A DNA stretch of 64,000 nucleotides from Galdieria sulphuraria (taxonomy: Eukaryota; Rhodophyta; Bangiophyceae; Galdieriales; Galdieriaceae): NCBI RefSeq assembly GCF_000341285.1, contig NW_005178472.1:124001-188000 (forward strand), in the 5' to 3' direction. Of this stretch, positions 20,527 through 30,492 are shown in pieces (within the stretch, counting starts at the first letter, position 1; every line of letters begins with the position of its first letter). Under the pieces are notes generated by a model. It ran no database searches, was not told where the DNA came from, and was given only the letters and a program-made list of their open reading frames with translations. The translations under genes and the position numbers were made by a program.

Positions 20527-21751
20527 TTATGAGTTATCTTCATTTGTGTAGTTTTTCTGATTTGCGAGTCCAGAATGGAATAAGGCACTGGTCCATGGAC
20601 TAGTATTCGAATGATGATTGGTCGATATTGCTGGTTGATTGCCTGCAGTACGATTCGGTGAGTCCCCGCCTTCCTCTACTTGAGATGGACGATTGCTCAT
20701 CTTATTTCTCGCAAATTCAATACGTATTCCTCCCTTTTCACTCGAAGGTAAAGGTACATTCTGACATTGTTGCATAGCTTGTGTAGAATAGACCGAGTCA
20801 GTGAATTCTACAAATGCCACTGGTGCACGCTCATCCTTGATATTCAATCGGACCCGACGAAAACCAGTGCATCGACTAAAGAGGTTTTCCAACTCTGCCT
20901 GAGTAACGGAAGGTGATAGGTTTCCTACAAATAAAGTAGAACAAGCATTTTGATTGAAAGAGGGATTAGACGTCAAAGGCAATGATACGTTGGAAAACTA
21001 AAAGATGACTGTTTAGCAGTGTTAACAACGTGAGAGTTATACTACTTGTTACCATTGGATATTGTAAACCGGGGGTATTATTTGAAGCAAGATTCCAAGA
21101 ACCTGGTTGTGTAAATAAAGGTAACTGAGCTACAACTCCACCCGTTCCAGTTCCTATGAAGAAAGTCAGTAAACCATTCATACTATCCTCCAAAATAACA
21201 AAGAAATATCAACAAAGAAAGCAAATTCGCATCTGCACCCAAAACACAAAGACTTCACGACTCACCTAAACTGTAGTCACTTCCACGATACCTTTTCTCC
21301 ACACGTCGACCTTCATCTATAACAAAGTTTCAACGACCGTTGTTCGGGAATAGAAGAAACGCTTATACTTACTTCTCCTATTATCCTCAAAAGACGAGGA
21401 ATGAGCCCAGTCTCTTTTCACTCTGGTGTTGCTTTTTGCAAATTCTATTTTGAGTTTACTACCCAAAGCTGGATCAAAAACTATGCCGTCAAAGTCCTTC
21501 ATTGCTTCTTCGGCCTCTTCTCTCGTTCGAAACACCGCAAATACTACGGGTTCTTTGCGTCGAGAAGAATTTTTTATGATGCAACCATCATATAAAGGAT
21601 AACGGAAGCGAAACAAGTTGTGAACCTCTCGTTCAAGAACGTCTGCAGGAAACCCGGTTATGAACAGAGTTCTCACTGTGTCTTCGCTTTCTTGTTTTGT
21701 GCTTTGAGAAGTGTTCTCCTCTGTTGGTTTATATTCCTCAGTATCTGCCAT
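20527..21751 (-). CDS. RNA-binding protein with two RRM domains
   Basis: Four exons (21751-21373, 21316-21266, 21153-21053, 20997-20527) with introns of 56, 112 and 55 nt give 333 residues. The first RRM has RNP2 as RTLFITGFP and an RNP1-like KEPVVFAVF; the second has STLFVGNLSP and VAFVEFTDS. The linker holds a Gly/Pro-rich stretch. Layout and the ending KIEFAK/RIEFARN after each RRM recall RBPMS/Hermes and fungal Scw1-type mRNA-binding proteins. The protein probably binds mRNA 3' regions in the cytoplasm, by analogy. The second intron is longer than most here, so a missed small exon is possible. Confidence 0.82.
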
Positions 21752-22059
21752 ATGCAATATTTGGTGTATCAAGTAGCTATGCAAAAACGACAAAGGATAT
21801 GTCTCTTTCCTACCACAGAATATCCTCTTCAACAAAATGAAAAATTCTAGTTACTTCATCATGCCTTGGCGTTATCAACAAAAGTATCCTTATGATTATG
21901 TGGATATTTATTCTTTTGTTTTTGACAACAAAAAACTACTGTATAAAAGCATACATCTTTTTCCATGAAATTCTTATTTGGCCAAAGACATCGTTTTTTG
22001 GGTTGACATAAGGTGGATATCTAGACTTGGAAAGTTTTGTGATACCAGCTTGTCATCTT

Positions 22060-22407
22060 ATGAAAGTGGAAAACGATGTTGTACAAGAAGACAAGGAATC
22101 TTCCAACCCTGTAGTGGATAATTATCTAAGCGCTAAAAAAAGGGAACGGTACGTAGGGTTTCAACAGTTACACATACTACTACAACTTGTTTTTAGTTGT
22201 TATGAAGCAAGAGACCGATATTTTCTGTGCCTAGATAATGTGGAGAGAAGAAATGGAAGACAAGCCTCTTATGATGGAGTCGACTGTATAGAGGAATATA
22301 GACAATATACCAACCACTGTTTGTCCTCTTGGGTCCGATACTTTAACCAACAGCGAAAAATAGCTCAATCCAAACCCAGAGATTTCGTTCCCAAACAGAA
22401 CAAGTAG
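22060..22407 (+). CDS. COA6: Cytochrome c oxidase assembly factor 6 homolog
   Basis: Two exons (22060-22148, 22197-22407), 48-nt intron, 99 residues. The CHCH-type cysteine pattern is CYEARDRYFLC (CX9C) followed by CIEEYRQYTNHC (CX10C), then the SWVRYFNQQRK segment that matches the COA6 ending QWIKYFDKRR. COA6 acts in the mitochondrial intermembrane space in copper delivery to COX2. The CX9C/CX10C pair separates it from COX6B, which uses CX9C/CX10C with a different spacing context and lacks the CLD motif. The start at 22060 is the ATG closest to the conserved part. Confidence 0.75.
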   Translation: MKVENDVVQEDKESSNPVVDNYLSAKKRERYVGFQQLHILLQLVFSCYEARDRYFLCLDNVERRNGRQASYDGVDCIEEYRQYTNHCLSSWVRYFNQQRKIAQSKPRDFVPKQNK

Positions 22408-22538
22408 TTGTATATCTTTTTAGAATAAACAAGTGTAATGTTTCTCTAAAAGAGGCGATGTTCACCTTTCCCAACAAAGTCAGAGAGACCGCCAACTTTC
22501 TTCTGGTTTGTGAGAAAAAACAATTTCTCTCGTGGAAA

Positions 22539-23486
22539 ATGGTTGACATGGTTCCTGTCGTAGACAATAGCAATGAAAGAGTAGTCTTAGTGGAATACAG
22601 AGAATCACTACAAATCATCAAGTTATCTAGACCAGCTTCCAAAAATGCGTTTAATGACAAAATGTACGAACAGTGTATCCAGGCGTTGGAACAGGCAGCT
22701 TCCAATCCTGCTGTTCTGGCCGTAGTCTTCACAGGTAAACTGAGACTTTTATTAGATTTGTGTTCGTGCTTAATATGATGAAAGGTGAAGGAGACTTTTT
22801 CTCGAGTGGTGCCGATGTGAAACAGCGCAATGACAAGCACTTGTTTCAAATGGAAACTACCGTAGTTGGTAGATTTATGAAACTGCTAGCTGGGTTTCCA
22901 AAGTTGGTGATTGCTGCAGTGAATGGACCTGCAGTTGGAATTGGAGTTACTTTACTTCTTCAAGCTGATATAGTTTACTGTACCAGGAAATCTTGGTTTT
23001 GGACACCGTTCTCATTCCTAGGTTTGGCACCTGAATATGCTAGCAGTGTTATGTTGCCAGATATTGTAGGCATATATAAAGCCAATGAAATGTTAATATT
23101 AGGAAAGCGAGTGAGTGCTGAAGAGGCACTGCAATTTCACTTGGTTGCACAAATATTTGATAGTCGTTCTAATGAGGAGTTTCTTGAAGCTATTTGTAAA
23201 AGTGTATTGGAAAGTATAGCACAAATTGCTGTACCAGAAAAGGTATGAGAGAGAGCTTGATTTCTTTGGAATTCTATCTCATGATTTGACAAAGGGCATT
23301 CCCTTGTTTAAACAACTGATCAAGTCACCAAGACTTGCATCCATTGAGAATGCTATGAAACGAGAATTTGCAGCCATACGTGAGCGTGCCTTTCGTGGTG
23401 AGCCTCAACAAGCCTTTCAACGTCGAGAGCAACGTGGCAAACAAGCCAAAGAGAGACCAGCAGTTTTGCAACAGGCTCGATTATAA
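22539..23486 (+). CDS. Enoyl-CoA hydratase/isomerase (ECI-like), peroxisomal
   Basis: Three exons (22539-22734, 22785-23242, 23295-23486) give 281 residues of crotonase fold. Conserved pieces are IKLSRPASKNAFN, GDFFSSGADVKQRND (oxyanion hole), AAVNGPAVGIGVTLL and SFLGLAPEYASSVMLP. Lack of the second hydratase Glu and the ECI-like EYASS segment favour a delta3,delta2-enoyl-CoA isomerase. The protein ends in ARL, which fits the peroxisomal PTS1 consensus. An upstream in-frame ATG at 22458 would add 27 residues. The gene starts 131 bases after COA6 on the same strand. Confidence 0.84.
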
Positions 23487-23799
23487 TAGAATTGCAAGAA
23501 CGTTTGTGTTTGTGTGTGTTTGTTTGTGTGATAAAAGTGTCCATAAAAATATATGACTATAAAAATTTCGACATATATTTGGTTCTACTGGAAGAATATT
23601 GTGAGCTATTACAATAGAAATACTGGAAAATAACCTACCAAAAAGACTACCAAAAGAACATAAAAGGCAGTTACCAACACTCTAGATCGATTACCTACAC
23701 ACGCACACACACCCTACTATCGTGCTGAAATCAAACCTCTTGAAGCATGTCCCTGAAACACACAGTATTACGTTCACACCTGAGTTAAAAACGAGGTGT

Positions 23800-24359
23800 C
23801 TATCCAATAACCCTACGAAGTATTGCAGAGTTTAACCCATTCGAAAGACCACAGAGGATCACGAGTGGCACTGCTAAAAGGTGGGCTTCGAAGAGCTACC
23901 TCCGCAAACTGAGTGTACCAGGAAATGGTTACTTACCATCATCATCAACACCTATCAAAGACAGAGCTTTCGCTCCGGTTACTGAACTGTCCAAGGCTTC
24001 AATACAAGCCAAGCCTTTCGTAGAAGAGTCCGCAGCAGCCGTTGCCAACGACGACTTTCCTGCTTCTCTTACGACGCAGTTATTTTTGCTTAGAGTCACT
24101 GAAACACTGGGGCACCTCTTTGCTATGTGACGGCAAGCCATTCGTTGATGGGTCAAGTCCCGAACGGCAGCTAGCGTTAGATCTCTGTTCCCTTTCAAGT
24201 TTCTACCCAAGTTTGGCTTCGAACTCAAGTGCTTAGAGTGTGAACTACAGCAACGAATAAGAGAGAATGGTTAGTTTATGAAAATACTTACAAAGTTTGT
24301 CTTATCAAACTCTTTGCATTTCTAACAACTCCAAAGCAACGACCCCAACCAGGTGCCAT
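23800..24359 (-). CDS. Unknown protein, probable mitochondrial or plastid presequence
   Basis: Not recognised. Three exons (24359-24292, 24244-23937, 23873-23800) with introns of 47 and 63 nt close in frame to 149 residues. The first ~60 residues are basic and nearly free of acid (FGVVRNAKSLIRQTF, LGRNLKGNRD), like an organelle presequence. The middle is Ala/Ser-rich; the end carries a short hydrophobic piece (VPLVILCGLSNGL) and ends RRVIG. Evidence for coding rests on splice sites and frame closure, not on homology. Confidence 0.45.
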
Positions 24360-24532
24360 TTCGTTTTGGACTAGGGAAATAAGAATGGAAAATAAAATGT
24401 GGAGTCTTATTCAACTTGGGATTCTTGGATACACAAGTTGCATAAATAACATAGAGCTTGGGTTTTCAAAATGGAGATGATGCTATGAAATGCAAGTTAT
24501 CTGGGTACATTTGAACAAGTGAAGAGCAACAC

Positions 24533-24763
24533 ATGGATAGAGTTTACACAGTTTCTAGAGCTGCCGATAGATCGTCCAATAGGCTGTGCGCTTCAATTTC
24601 TCAGTGCAAAGTGATTGGTGGGATGAACGCCGGTGGAACAAAAAGGGAATAGAAAGCATTGGATCGATTTTCATTGGAGAACCACGTAACGTGTGTGGTT
24701 ATTGGGAAAATTCGTTACAAAGACAGCACTGGAACACAAGTGGAGTTACTACACCTTTTATAA
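24533..24763 (+). CDS. Possible small two-exon protein
   Basis: Tentative. Exons 24533-24610 and 24653-24763, joined over a 42-nt GT..AG intron, encode 62 residues beginning MDRVYTVSRAADRSSNR and containing LDRFSLENHVTCVVIGKIRY. The composition looks protein-like (amphipathic helix, then two strands), but the intron is shorter than others here and I know no family. The rest of the 24360-25059 interval holds nothing else I can support. Confidence 0.3.
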
Positions 24764-25059
24764 CCTTCTTGTAAAGGTAAAATATACTCTAGTTTGCAAA
24801 AAGTATAGATCACTCTCCAAAGATACAACACAGATAGATTTGTAACAGAAGACACCTAGATCAGTGGTGTGAAAGAGATCGAGGGGTATCGTTGTAAGGG
24901 GATCCTAGTGAGGCTACTTGAAGTCACAGGTAATTGCAACCGTGTATTATTAGAAGGAGATGGACTAAAATCATAAAAAGCTAGACAAACTGGAACCGTT
25001 TTTGTTGTTGTATTGGAAACAAAATTATATACAAACGACTACAAAAACACGACACTACA

Positions 25060-26403
25060 ATGTCCACGGGAGATCCTGGTAACAAGGACCGTTGTAATGA
25101 AACCATCAAGTTCTTGGCAAAGCAGGGAAAGAAGGGGGCTTCAAGGAAAGAAACTCTCCGTAGCCAACTTACAAAGAATGGTAGGGAAAAGGAAAGTATT
25201 CAAAACTCTTCAACCACGGAGGATCAGACTTTAATCACAACAAAAGAGGAGCAGTTCGTCACAGTAGGAGATGTAGAGGATTCTTGTCGCACAAGTTCCT
25301 CACAGTTGAATGTTCAAGATAGTCAGAAGGTTTTGTCCAAGATCTCGAACCCTCAGTTGATGGTAGAAGAGCAAACGGATGAAAGTCATGATGGGGGAAA
25401 CGGGAAGTCCATGGAAAGCTCAGAAAGTGCCCCTTCAGAATCCTATTCTGTTACTTCGGATGCGGTTGATTCTTCTAGCACAATGTCATATAGAAATACT
25501 TTTATGGGTTCAGCCAAGAGAACTATCGAAGACTTTGAAGATGGGGAGCATGTGACTATTTGGAATAGAACGGAAAGAAGAAAAATTGCTGGAAATGCTG
25601 CTCCTTTAGCCAAGAATTTGAGGAGATATTTTCAGAAGCATCCAGACTGTGAGGTTTACTTTGGTCAGGATTTGGAAGAATTTATTTCCGATGAAACTAC
25701 TGTTCAAGTAGCGACCAGTGGAGTCGCTACAAGTGGTGGTCATGTATCTATATGGAATCGTATAGAGAAAAGAAAGATTGCTGGAAACGCTGCTCCGTTA
25801 TTGAAGAATTTAGAAGCCTATTTGAAAAAACATCCCGAATGTGAAGTGTACAACGGACAAGACAAGGAAATTTTAGAAAGAAAGAAACGAAACAAGAGAA
25901 GAAATCTTCACCACAGGCGGAAGACAGTTACGATAAAAACCAAGAATAAGAACGAGTCCCTATTAGAGACTGTCCAAGACGGCAGCCTGGAGTCATCAAA
26001 AGGCACAGGAGCTTTAAGCAAAGAGGAAAATTTGGGTTTTATGTCGGCAGTAGTAGATGAAAGTCATTATTTGTCGTCTCACCTTGCTGATCCTAACTCA
26101 GATATCACTGGATTATTTGGTCTTGTTGATGAAGAGCTTTCCAGTGTAGACTATATGAGTCGACTTTCGTTTTTGGAAGAACCTCCTTCCTTAGATTCAA
26201 TAATAGATTCTAGTTATCCGGTAGAAGACTTGTTGTTTTGGAATAGTAGCTCTAGTTGGTCTGAACCAGTTGAAACAGAACGTGAAGATGTAATTGAATG
26301 GAGAGATACAAGTCTTAGCATTTTAGATGAAGAAGTGGATGTAACCATCGATATATCTTCAGGCTCAGGTTTCTCTCCTACTTTGTGTCTTTCTTCAGGT
26401 TAA
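25060..26403 (+). CDS. Probable nuclear protein with duplicated WNR/GNAAP motif
   Basis: One exon, 447 residues. The N-terminal ~160 residues are Ser/Glu-rich and disordered. Two ~40-residue repeats lie near 167-206 and 228-267: each has IWNR, then [11 protein letters not shown] or [11 protein letters not shown], then a helix and HP-CEVY-GQD. A basic stretch ([15 protein letters not shown]) follows, a good nuclear localisation signal, and an acidic Leu/Asp-rich tail resembles an activation domain ([11 protein letters not shown]). Motifs of this WNR..GNAAP..HP..E.Y kind occur in plant and algal nuclear proteins. I infer a DNA- or chromatin-binding regulator, but the name and target are unknown. 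Confidence 0.72.
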   Translation: MSTGDPGNKDRCNETIKFLAKQGKKGASRKETLRSQLTKNGREKESIQNSSTTEDQTLITTKEEQFVTVGDVEDSCRTSSSQLNVQDSQKVLSKISNPQLMVEEQTDESHDGGNGKSMESSESAPSESYSVTSDAVDSSSTMSYRNTFMGSAKRTIEDFEDGEHVTIWNRTERRKIAGNAAPLAKNLRRYFQKHPDCEVYFGQDLEEFISDETTVQVATSGVATSGGHVSIWNRIEKRKIAGNAAPLLKNLEAYLKKHPECEVYNGQDKEILERKKRNKRRNLHHRRKTVTIKTKNKNESLLETVQDGSLESSKGTGALSKEENLGFMSAVVDESHYLSSHLADPNSDITGLFGLVDEELSSVDYMSRLSFLEEPPSLDSIIDSSYPVEDLLFWNSSSSWSEPVETEREDVIEWRDTSLSILDEEVDVTIDISSGSGFSPTLCLSSG

Positions 26404-26567
26404 CTTCAAGTTCCAAAGTGAGAGCACATCAAGAAGGATTTTTATTCTATATTATCACGAAGCCGTAGTGACAATAAAAGTTTTTTGGCCATTTCTTATT
26501 TGTGAGTTGCCATTCAGAGTTCGAGTCTGGCCAAGGTTTCGCAAGTGTGTTGAAGAGCAATGGAGGT

Positions 26568-28188
26568 ATGAGTGGTTCTTCCAATAACTTGAACATCCTC
26601 AGAAACCCCTCTTCTGGTATTCACAACGCATACTTGGTCAAACTATCTCCAGAACTAGTTGAACAGTTGAAGCAAGAAGCGAGAACAGTGGAAGACTTGG
26701 AGGGTAGTACCTCAAACAGTTCTAACCTACGAGGACCGCAGCTTGTTATTACAGAACAGGGAAAATATTTTGCTTTAAGATTAGATGAGAATAAGCTGAT
26801 AAAGCTGAAATATATTCCCGAAAGTAACAGTGATATAGAGTTTTATGAAACTGCTCCTGGAGACGATGATAGCAACAGCCTCATCTTGAGTGGAAGAGTG
26901 AAAGGAAAACTATTTGAAGAAAAGCAGTTATCGAATAAAATCTCGGAACATATGAAGAAGAGAGTTTTGCAAGCGGAGAAGGAAGCTCATGCACACGATA
27001 TAAAGGTCATACAACCTCTAGAAAATAAGAAAAAGAACGGTTGGTCTATATTGCATTGGAATAGAAATGTATTTATTTGTTTTGAATATTTAGGAGTATT
27101 GAAGCAAAGCTTGATAGGGAACAAGAGACGTGCTTCTTTACCACCTGTTTTGAAGAGAACTTCAAGCGAAAGTCAGTTGAAGGATTCTAATCATCAGTCC
27201 GATAGAGTAGTTTCCAAACAGAGCATTTCAGAACACTTGCAGGACGTTGTCACAAGGAAGAACAATTCTTTGCCAATACATGCACGCAATGTTTCATCTC
27301 TTTCTCATTCATATGTCTCCACAGGTTATAGAGACTCTAGAAGTAATAATAGAGCACAAGTTAGTACGACTAGTTTTCAAGATAGGCAAATTCATGCTCG
27401 TAGGTTGGAATCCAGCAAGGACTTGACAAATCATCATGCTCCGTCAGTAGATACCAAGAAGAAGACGATGACTCTGCGGACATTTCTTATGTACATGTTG
27501 CTTTTGGGTCCGTTGTCAAGAGAAGAATTGGAACGAGAACGCCAAGATCGCTTTATTCGTTTCGAGTCAGACGCATCACTTTCTATGGATATTGTATTGG
27601 AAGAAATCGCAGTTTTACGGGATGGTAAATGGAGATTAAAGGAAGACAAAATAGCATCGCTAGTTGTTCATGAATTTCCATTGTACTCGGGAGAAGAAAG
27701 TAAAAGTGCCGAAAAGATATTGCAACGTTGGAAGGATCAACATAAGTTATGTAGTGAAGAAGAGATTAATGCGGCGTTGGAAGCCTTTCAACGAGAGTCA
27801 GAGTGTAATTCTGGAAATGAGATGAAAGAAGGTTTTACCGGGAAGGATCAGAAAGACACTTTTGAGTATAGTCCAGATGAGATATTGAATCAGTATATTG
27901 AGAAATATCGTTTATATCATAGTTTGGTATCGTGCAAATAGTTGGTTTTTATAACAGTTTTGAGTTGAATGGTCCTCCTAGGTATCTCGCTTAAGTGAAC
28001 TGAGTAAGTCGTTTGAGGACTTGAGAAATCGGTTTTTGAACTCTTCCTCTGCAGAAGAGAGACAAAAGTTACGAGAACGTATCAAAATACTAAAAGACAA
28101 ACATGGCTCGAAATGGGATGTTGGCTTCCTTTTGGTAAAAAGTTTAGAAAGCCAATTGATACATATGAAAAATAAATTATGGAGTTGA
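26568..28188 (+). CDS. ELL: RNA polymerase II elongation factor ELL-like
   Basis: Three exons (26568-27039, 27094-27926, 27982-28188), 503 residues. The N-terminal ELL domain shows AYLVKLSPELVEQL, LVITEQGKYFAL and the helix KKRVLQAEKEAHAHDIKVI, matching the ELL segment that precedes IKPG. A winged-helix-like middle follows (LLLGPLSREEL, VLRDGKWRLKED, FPLYSGEE). The last exon supplies the occludin/ELL homology helix pair: IEKYRLYHSLVSRLSELSK, then RERIKILKDKHGSKWD and VKSLESQLIHMKNKLW. ELL stimulates Pol II elongation and joins little and super elongation complexes. Intron 1 (27040-27093) is 54 nt, without stop, so an unspliced form stays in frame. The start ATG is chosen just ahead of the ELL domain. 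Confidence 0.75.
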
Positions 28189-28233
28189 GCTCTTTTACAA
28201 TTTGTCTCCATAGTTTTGTGTAGTGTTGGAAGT

Positions 28234-28866
28234 ATGAATAGAGAACGGAAAGTTGGCAAAAAAATAATTATTGAAGAACCAGAAGGGGAATCAAGTGCAC
28301 AAAGTTATTCAGAGGGAAACAGGGTAGAAACAGTCTCTGTGAACCCCCGTTTTTCGACTCTTTGGCAGCAACAGGAAGATGGGGAGAGTAACCTTTTCGC
28401 CTCTTCTTCGTTAGTTGCAATAGGCAACCTGCAAAGTGCTATGGATAGTGGTAATCTTAGAGGCACAACGTCAGCCTTTGAGAGAATGAATAAGCTCTTT
28501 GATAAGAGCAGTAAACCAGATATAAAGATATTTAGCTCCTCTTCCTCAAGGAAAATTGACTGCAATGGGAACGTTGTTGAACAAGTTACTATGACGAGCA
28601 GATACAAGGAAGCTTCCAAAGTTATGGGATACAGAAGGAATAGTGGCGTTTCCGAGGAAGAAGAAGTTTTTGTTTATAGACAGTTGGGTAGACGCGGTCG
28701 TGAAACTAGGAAAGTTGGAGATGGCAGTGAATATAAGACATATGACAACTACTTGAACTGTACTCCTGAAGATGATGAGACTTTTGAAACTGAGTGGCAT
28801 AGTCAGTATTGTGACACAGAAACCAATTATTCTATTCCTATACGGTTCTTAGATGAAATGGAATAA
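28234..28866 (+). CDS. Unknown soluble protein, weakly MLF-like
   Basis: Begins 45 bases after ELL on the same strand; one exon, 210 residues from the ATG at 28234. It is hydrophilic and Ser/Glu-rich. A central stretch SSSSRKIDCNGNVVEQVTM followed by YKEASKVMGYRR and RQLGRRGRETRKVGDG recalls the strand-and-Arg pattern of myeloid-leukaemia-factor and HAX1-type proteins, but the match is weak. No signal peptide or membrane span. Function unknown. Confidence 0.55.
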   Translation: MNRERKVGKKIIIEEPEGESSAQSYSEGNRVETVSVNPRFSTLWQQQEDGESNLFASSSLVAIGNLQSAMDSGNLRGTTSAFERMNKLFDKSSKPDIKIFSSSSSRKIDCNGNVVEQVTMTSRYKEASKVMGYRRNSGVSEEEEVFVYRQLGRRGRETRKVGDGSEYKTYDNYLNCTPEDDETFETEWHSQYCDTETNYSIPIRFLDEME

Positions 28867-28933
28867 ATAGGCAGGAAAACATATCAGTGAATGAAAAAAA
28901 TTTTATATTGGCGTCGGAAATGAAACCAAAAGG

Positions 28934-29908
28934 ATGTGGTTGGAACATGTTTGGAAAGTTGCTTTGTTGTCAGGAAGTTTTGCTAGTTTACTTGCTGTTT
29001 TAATAACCCTTGGTATAGAAAGCTTTGGAGGTTTGGTTTGTGTGTTGTTTCGATATTGTTTTCAGACTTACTTGTCCTAGTATGGCGGTATTATTGGCAG
29101 TTTACCAGGGACCATCGTTCCTGCCTCAATAGGTATATGGAATGAATGCAAGGGAAATGCCGACCGCTTTAGAATATCAATGTTTTCCTCTCCTATTGGA
29201 CTTGCTACCAATTCTCTCTTTCTTCTCAGTTGGAGAGTTTTGCCGCCATTATTACCAGAGATCTGGTCTCTCAAACAACGTTTGAGCGCCATGATTGCCG
29301 TCTCCTTTCTCTGTTGGTTTTTGATTGCTACTGTAGTTTTGTATTTTACTCAGTCGCTTCATTCATTATTTGAAGTGGAATTAGTAGGTGGTTTAGCAGC
29401 GCTTTTAAAATTGGTACTTGGTATAGCAGCCACCTGGAACCCCCCACCTACACCTTCCTCTTCTTCGTTAGAAAGTGTCTCAAAACGTGTTTTGTTACTT
29501 CGAGGTTTCTTTGCCTTTCTCGCAGTATTCGTTGCGGTACTGTTGTCTCATGTGAACGATTTCGTTGCTGGAGTTGCTGCAGTCTTTCCGGCCGTATTTT
29601 CAACGACCATGATAGCCGTTTGGATATCAGCGGGAGAAGCTGTACAAGGTGGAGCAGTTGGCCCTATGATGATGGGAACCTGTTGTGGTTCAGCATACAC
29701 TATTCTGTGCGGGTTGTTGATCCCCAAGTGGGGGTTAACTAGGGGTGTCGTTTCGGCCTGGTTGTTAGCCGTGGTTTTTGTGAGTATCCCAGCGTTCTTT
29801 TGGGTACGTTGGCGCCTTGAGAAGAGAGAAGGAGCCTATCAAAGGACAGAAGAAGATAAATGGGAAGAAAAGGAACTAGAAGAATGGCAGAGTTATTCCG
29901 ATGCATAG
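28934..29908 (+). CDS. Polytopic membrane protein with internal duplication
   Basis: Two exons (28934-29035, 29081-29908), 45-nt intron, 309 residues. About nine hydrophobic stretches are visible. The first half holds ESFGGLYGGIIGSLPGTIVP, the second half a related VAGVAAVFPAVFSTTMIAVW and later GGAVGPMMMGTC, as in transporters built from two inverted or tandem halves. The tail after residue 280 is charged and Glu-rich. I do not recognise the family, and no ATP- or ion-binding motif is evident. A metabolite or ion transporter is the likeliest role, as inference. Confidence 0.68.
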
Positions 29909-30058
29909 TATGAGTATTATAGTTGTTGATACTCCAACTGTGTCGGACAAAAAACGTATTAAGAGTTGCCAGTTCAACAAGGAAAGTCAGTAAAGAAGCA
30001 ACAGTTCTGCTTTATGAAACAAGTTTTACTACATAGATTAGTCCTTTTAAGCACAGTG

Positions 30059-30434
30059 CTATTCACGCATCTGGCGATGTGCAGTTTCAATAGGAATCCG
30101 ACCGAGACCGTTATCTTTCATTCCTCTCAGTTTGTTTCGAGTGGACATATACGCCCAAGTTGTAGAACCCCATAAACCGGAAAGTCCTCCCATGAATACA
30201 CTACTTGTCCTTGTTGTTCTTGTAGCTTCAACAGGTCAGTTAACGGTCGTCACATAAGTGTCAACTACACCACCTACCTGACGTCAAACCAACAATACAC
30301 CCAATAGAAGTGAGCAAAACGATTCTGCCGTATTCAGAGAGGTCGAAACTTCTCCATACTTTACCGGGAGAAGGGTTCCGGTCAATAACTGGATAACGAG
30401 GAACCGGTTTCTCCCACTCAGTCAAACGTCCCAT
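30059..30434 (-). CDS. Complex I 21-kDa (NUXM-type) accessory subunit-like
   Basis: Two exons (30434-30278, 30225-30059), 52-nt intron, 107 residues. The N-terminus VPRYPVIDRNPSPGKVWRSF resembles the YPVIDxxP..RVxR start of fungal and plant NUXM subunits of mitochondrial NADH dehydrogenase. A hydrophobic span (GRIVLLTSIGCIVGL) is followed by a second, Gly/Trp-rich one (MGGLSGLWGSTTWAYM), then RNKLRGMKDN as in the family tail. Divergent from ThrRS with 58 bases between starts. The assignment rests on a short motif. Confidence 0.58.
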
Positions 30435-30492
30435 CAATTCCTAATTTCAAGTATCTTCGTTTGTTCGTCGAGTGAACACTTCTTCCCTTTTG

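Noticed and set aside
29966-30175. Short plus-strand frame after the polytopic membrane protein
   Set aside because: It is antisense to the two-exon NUXM-like gene on the minus strand.
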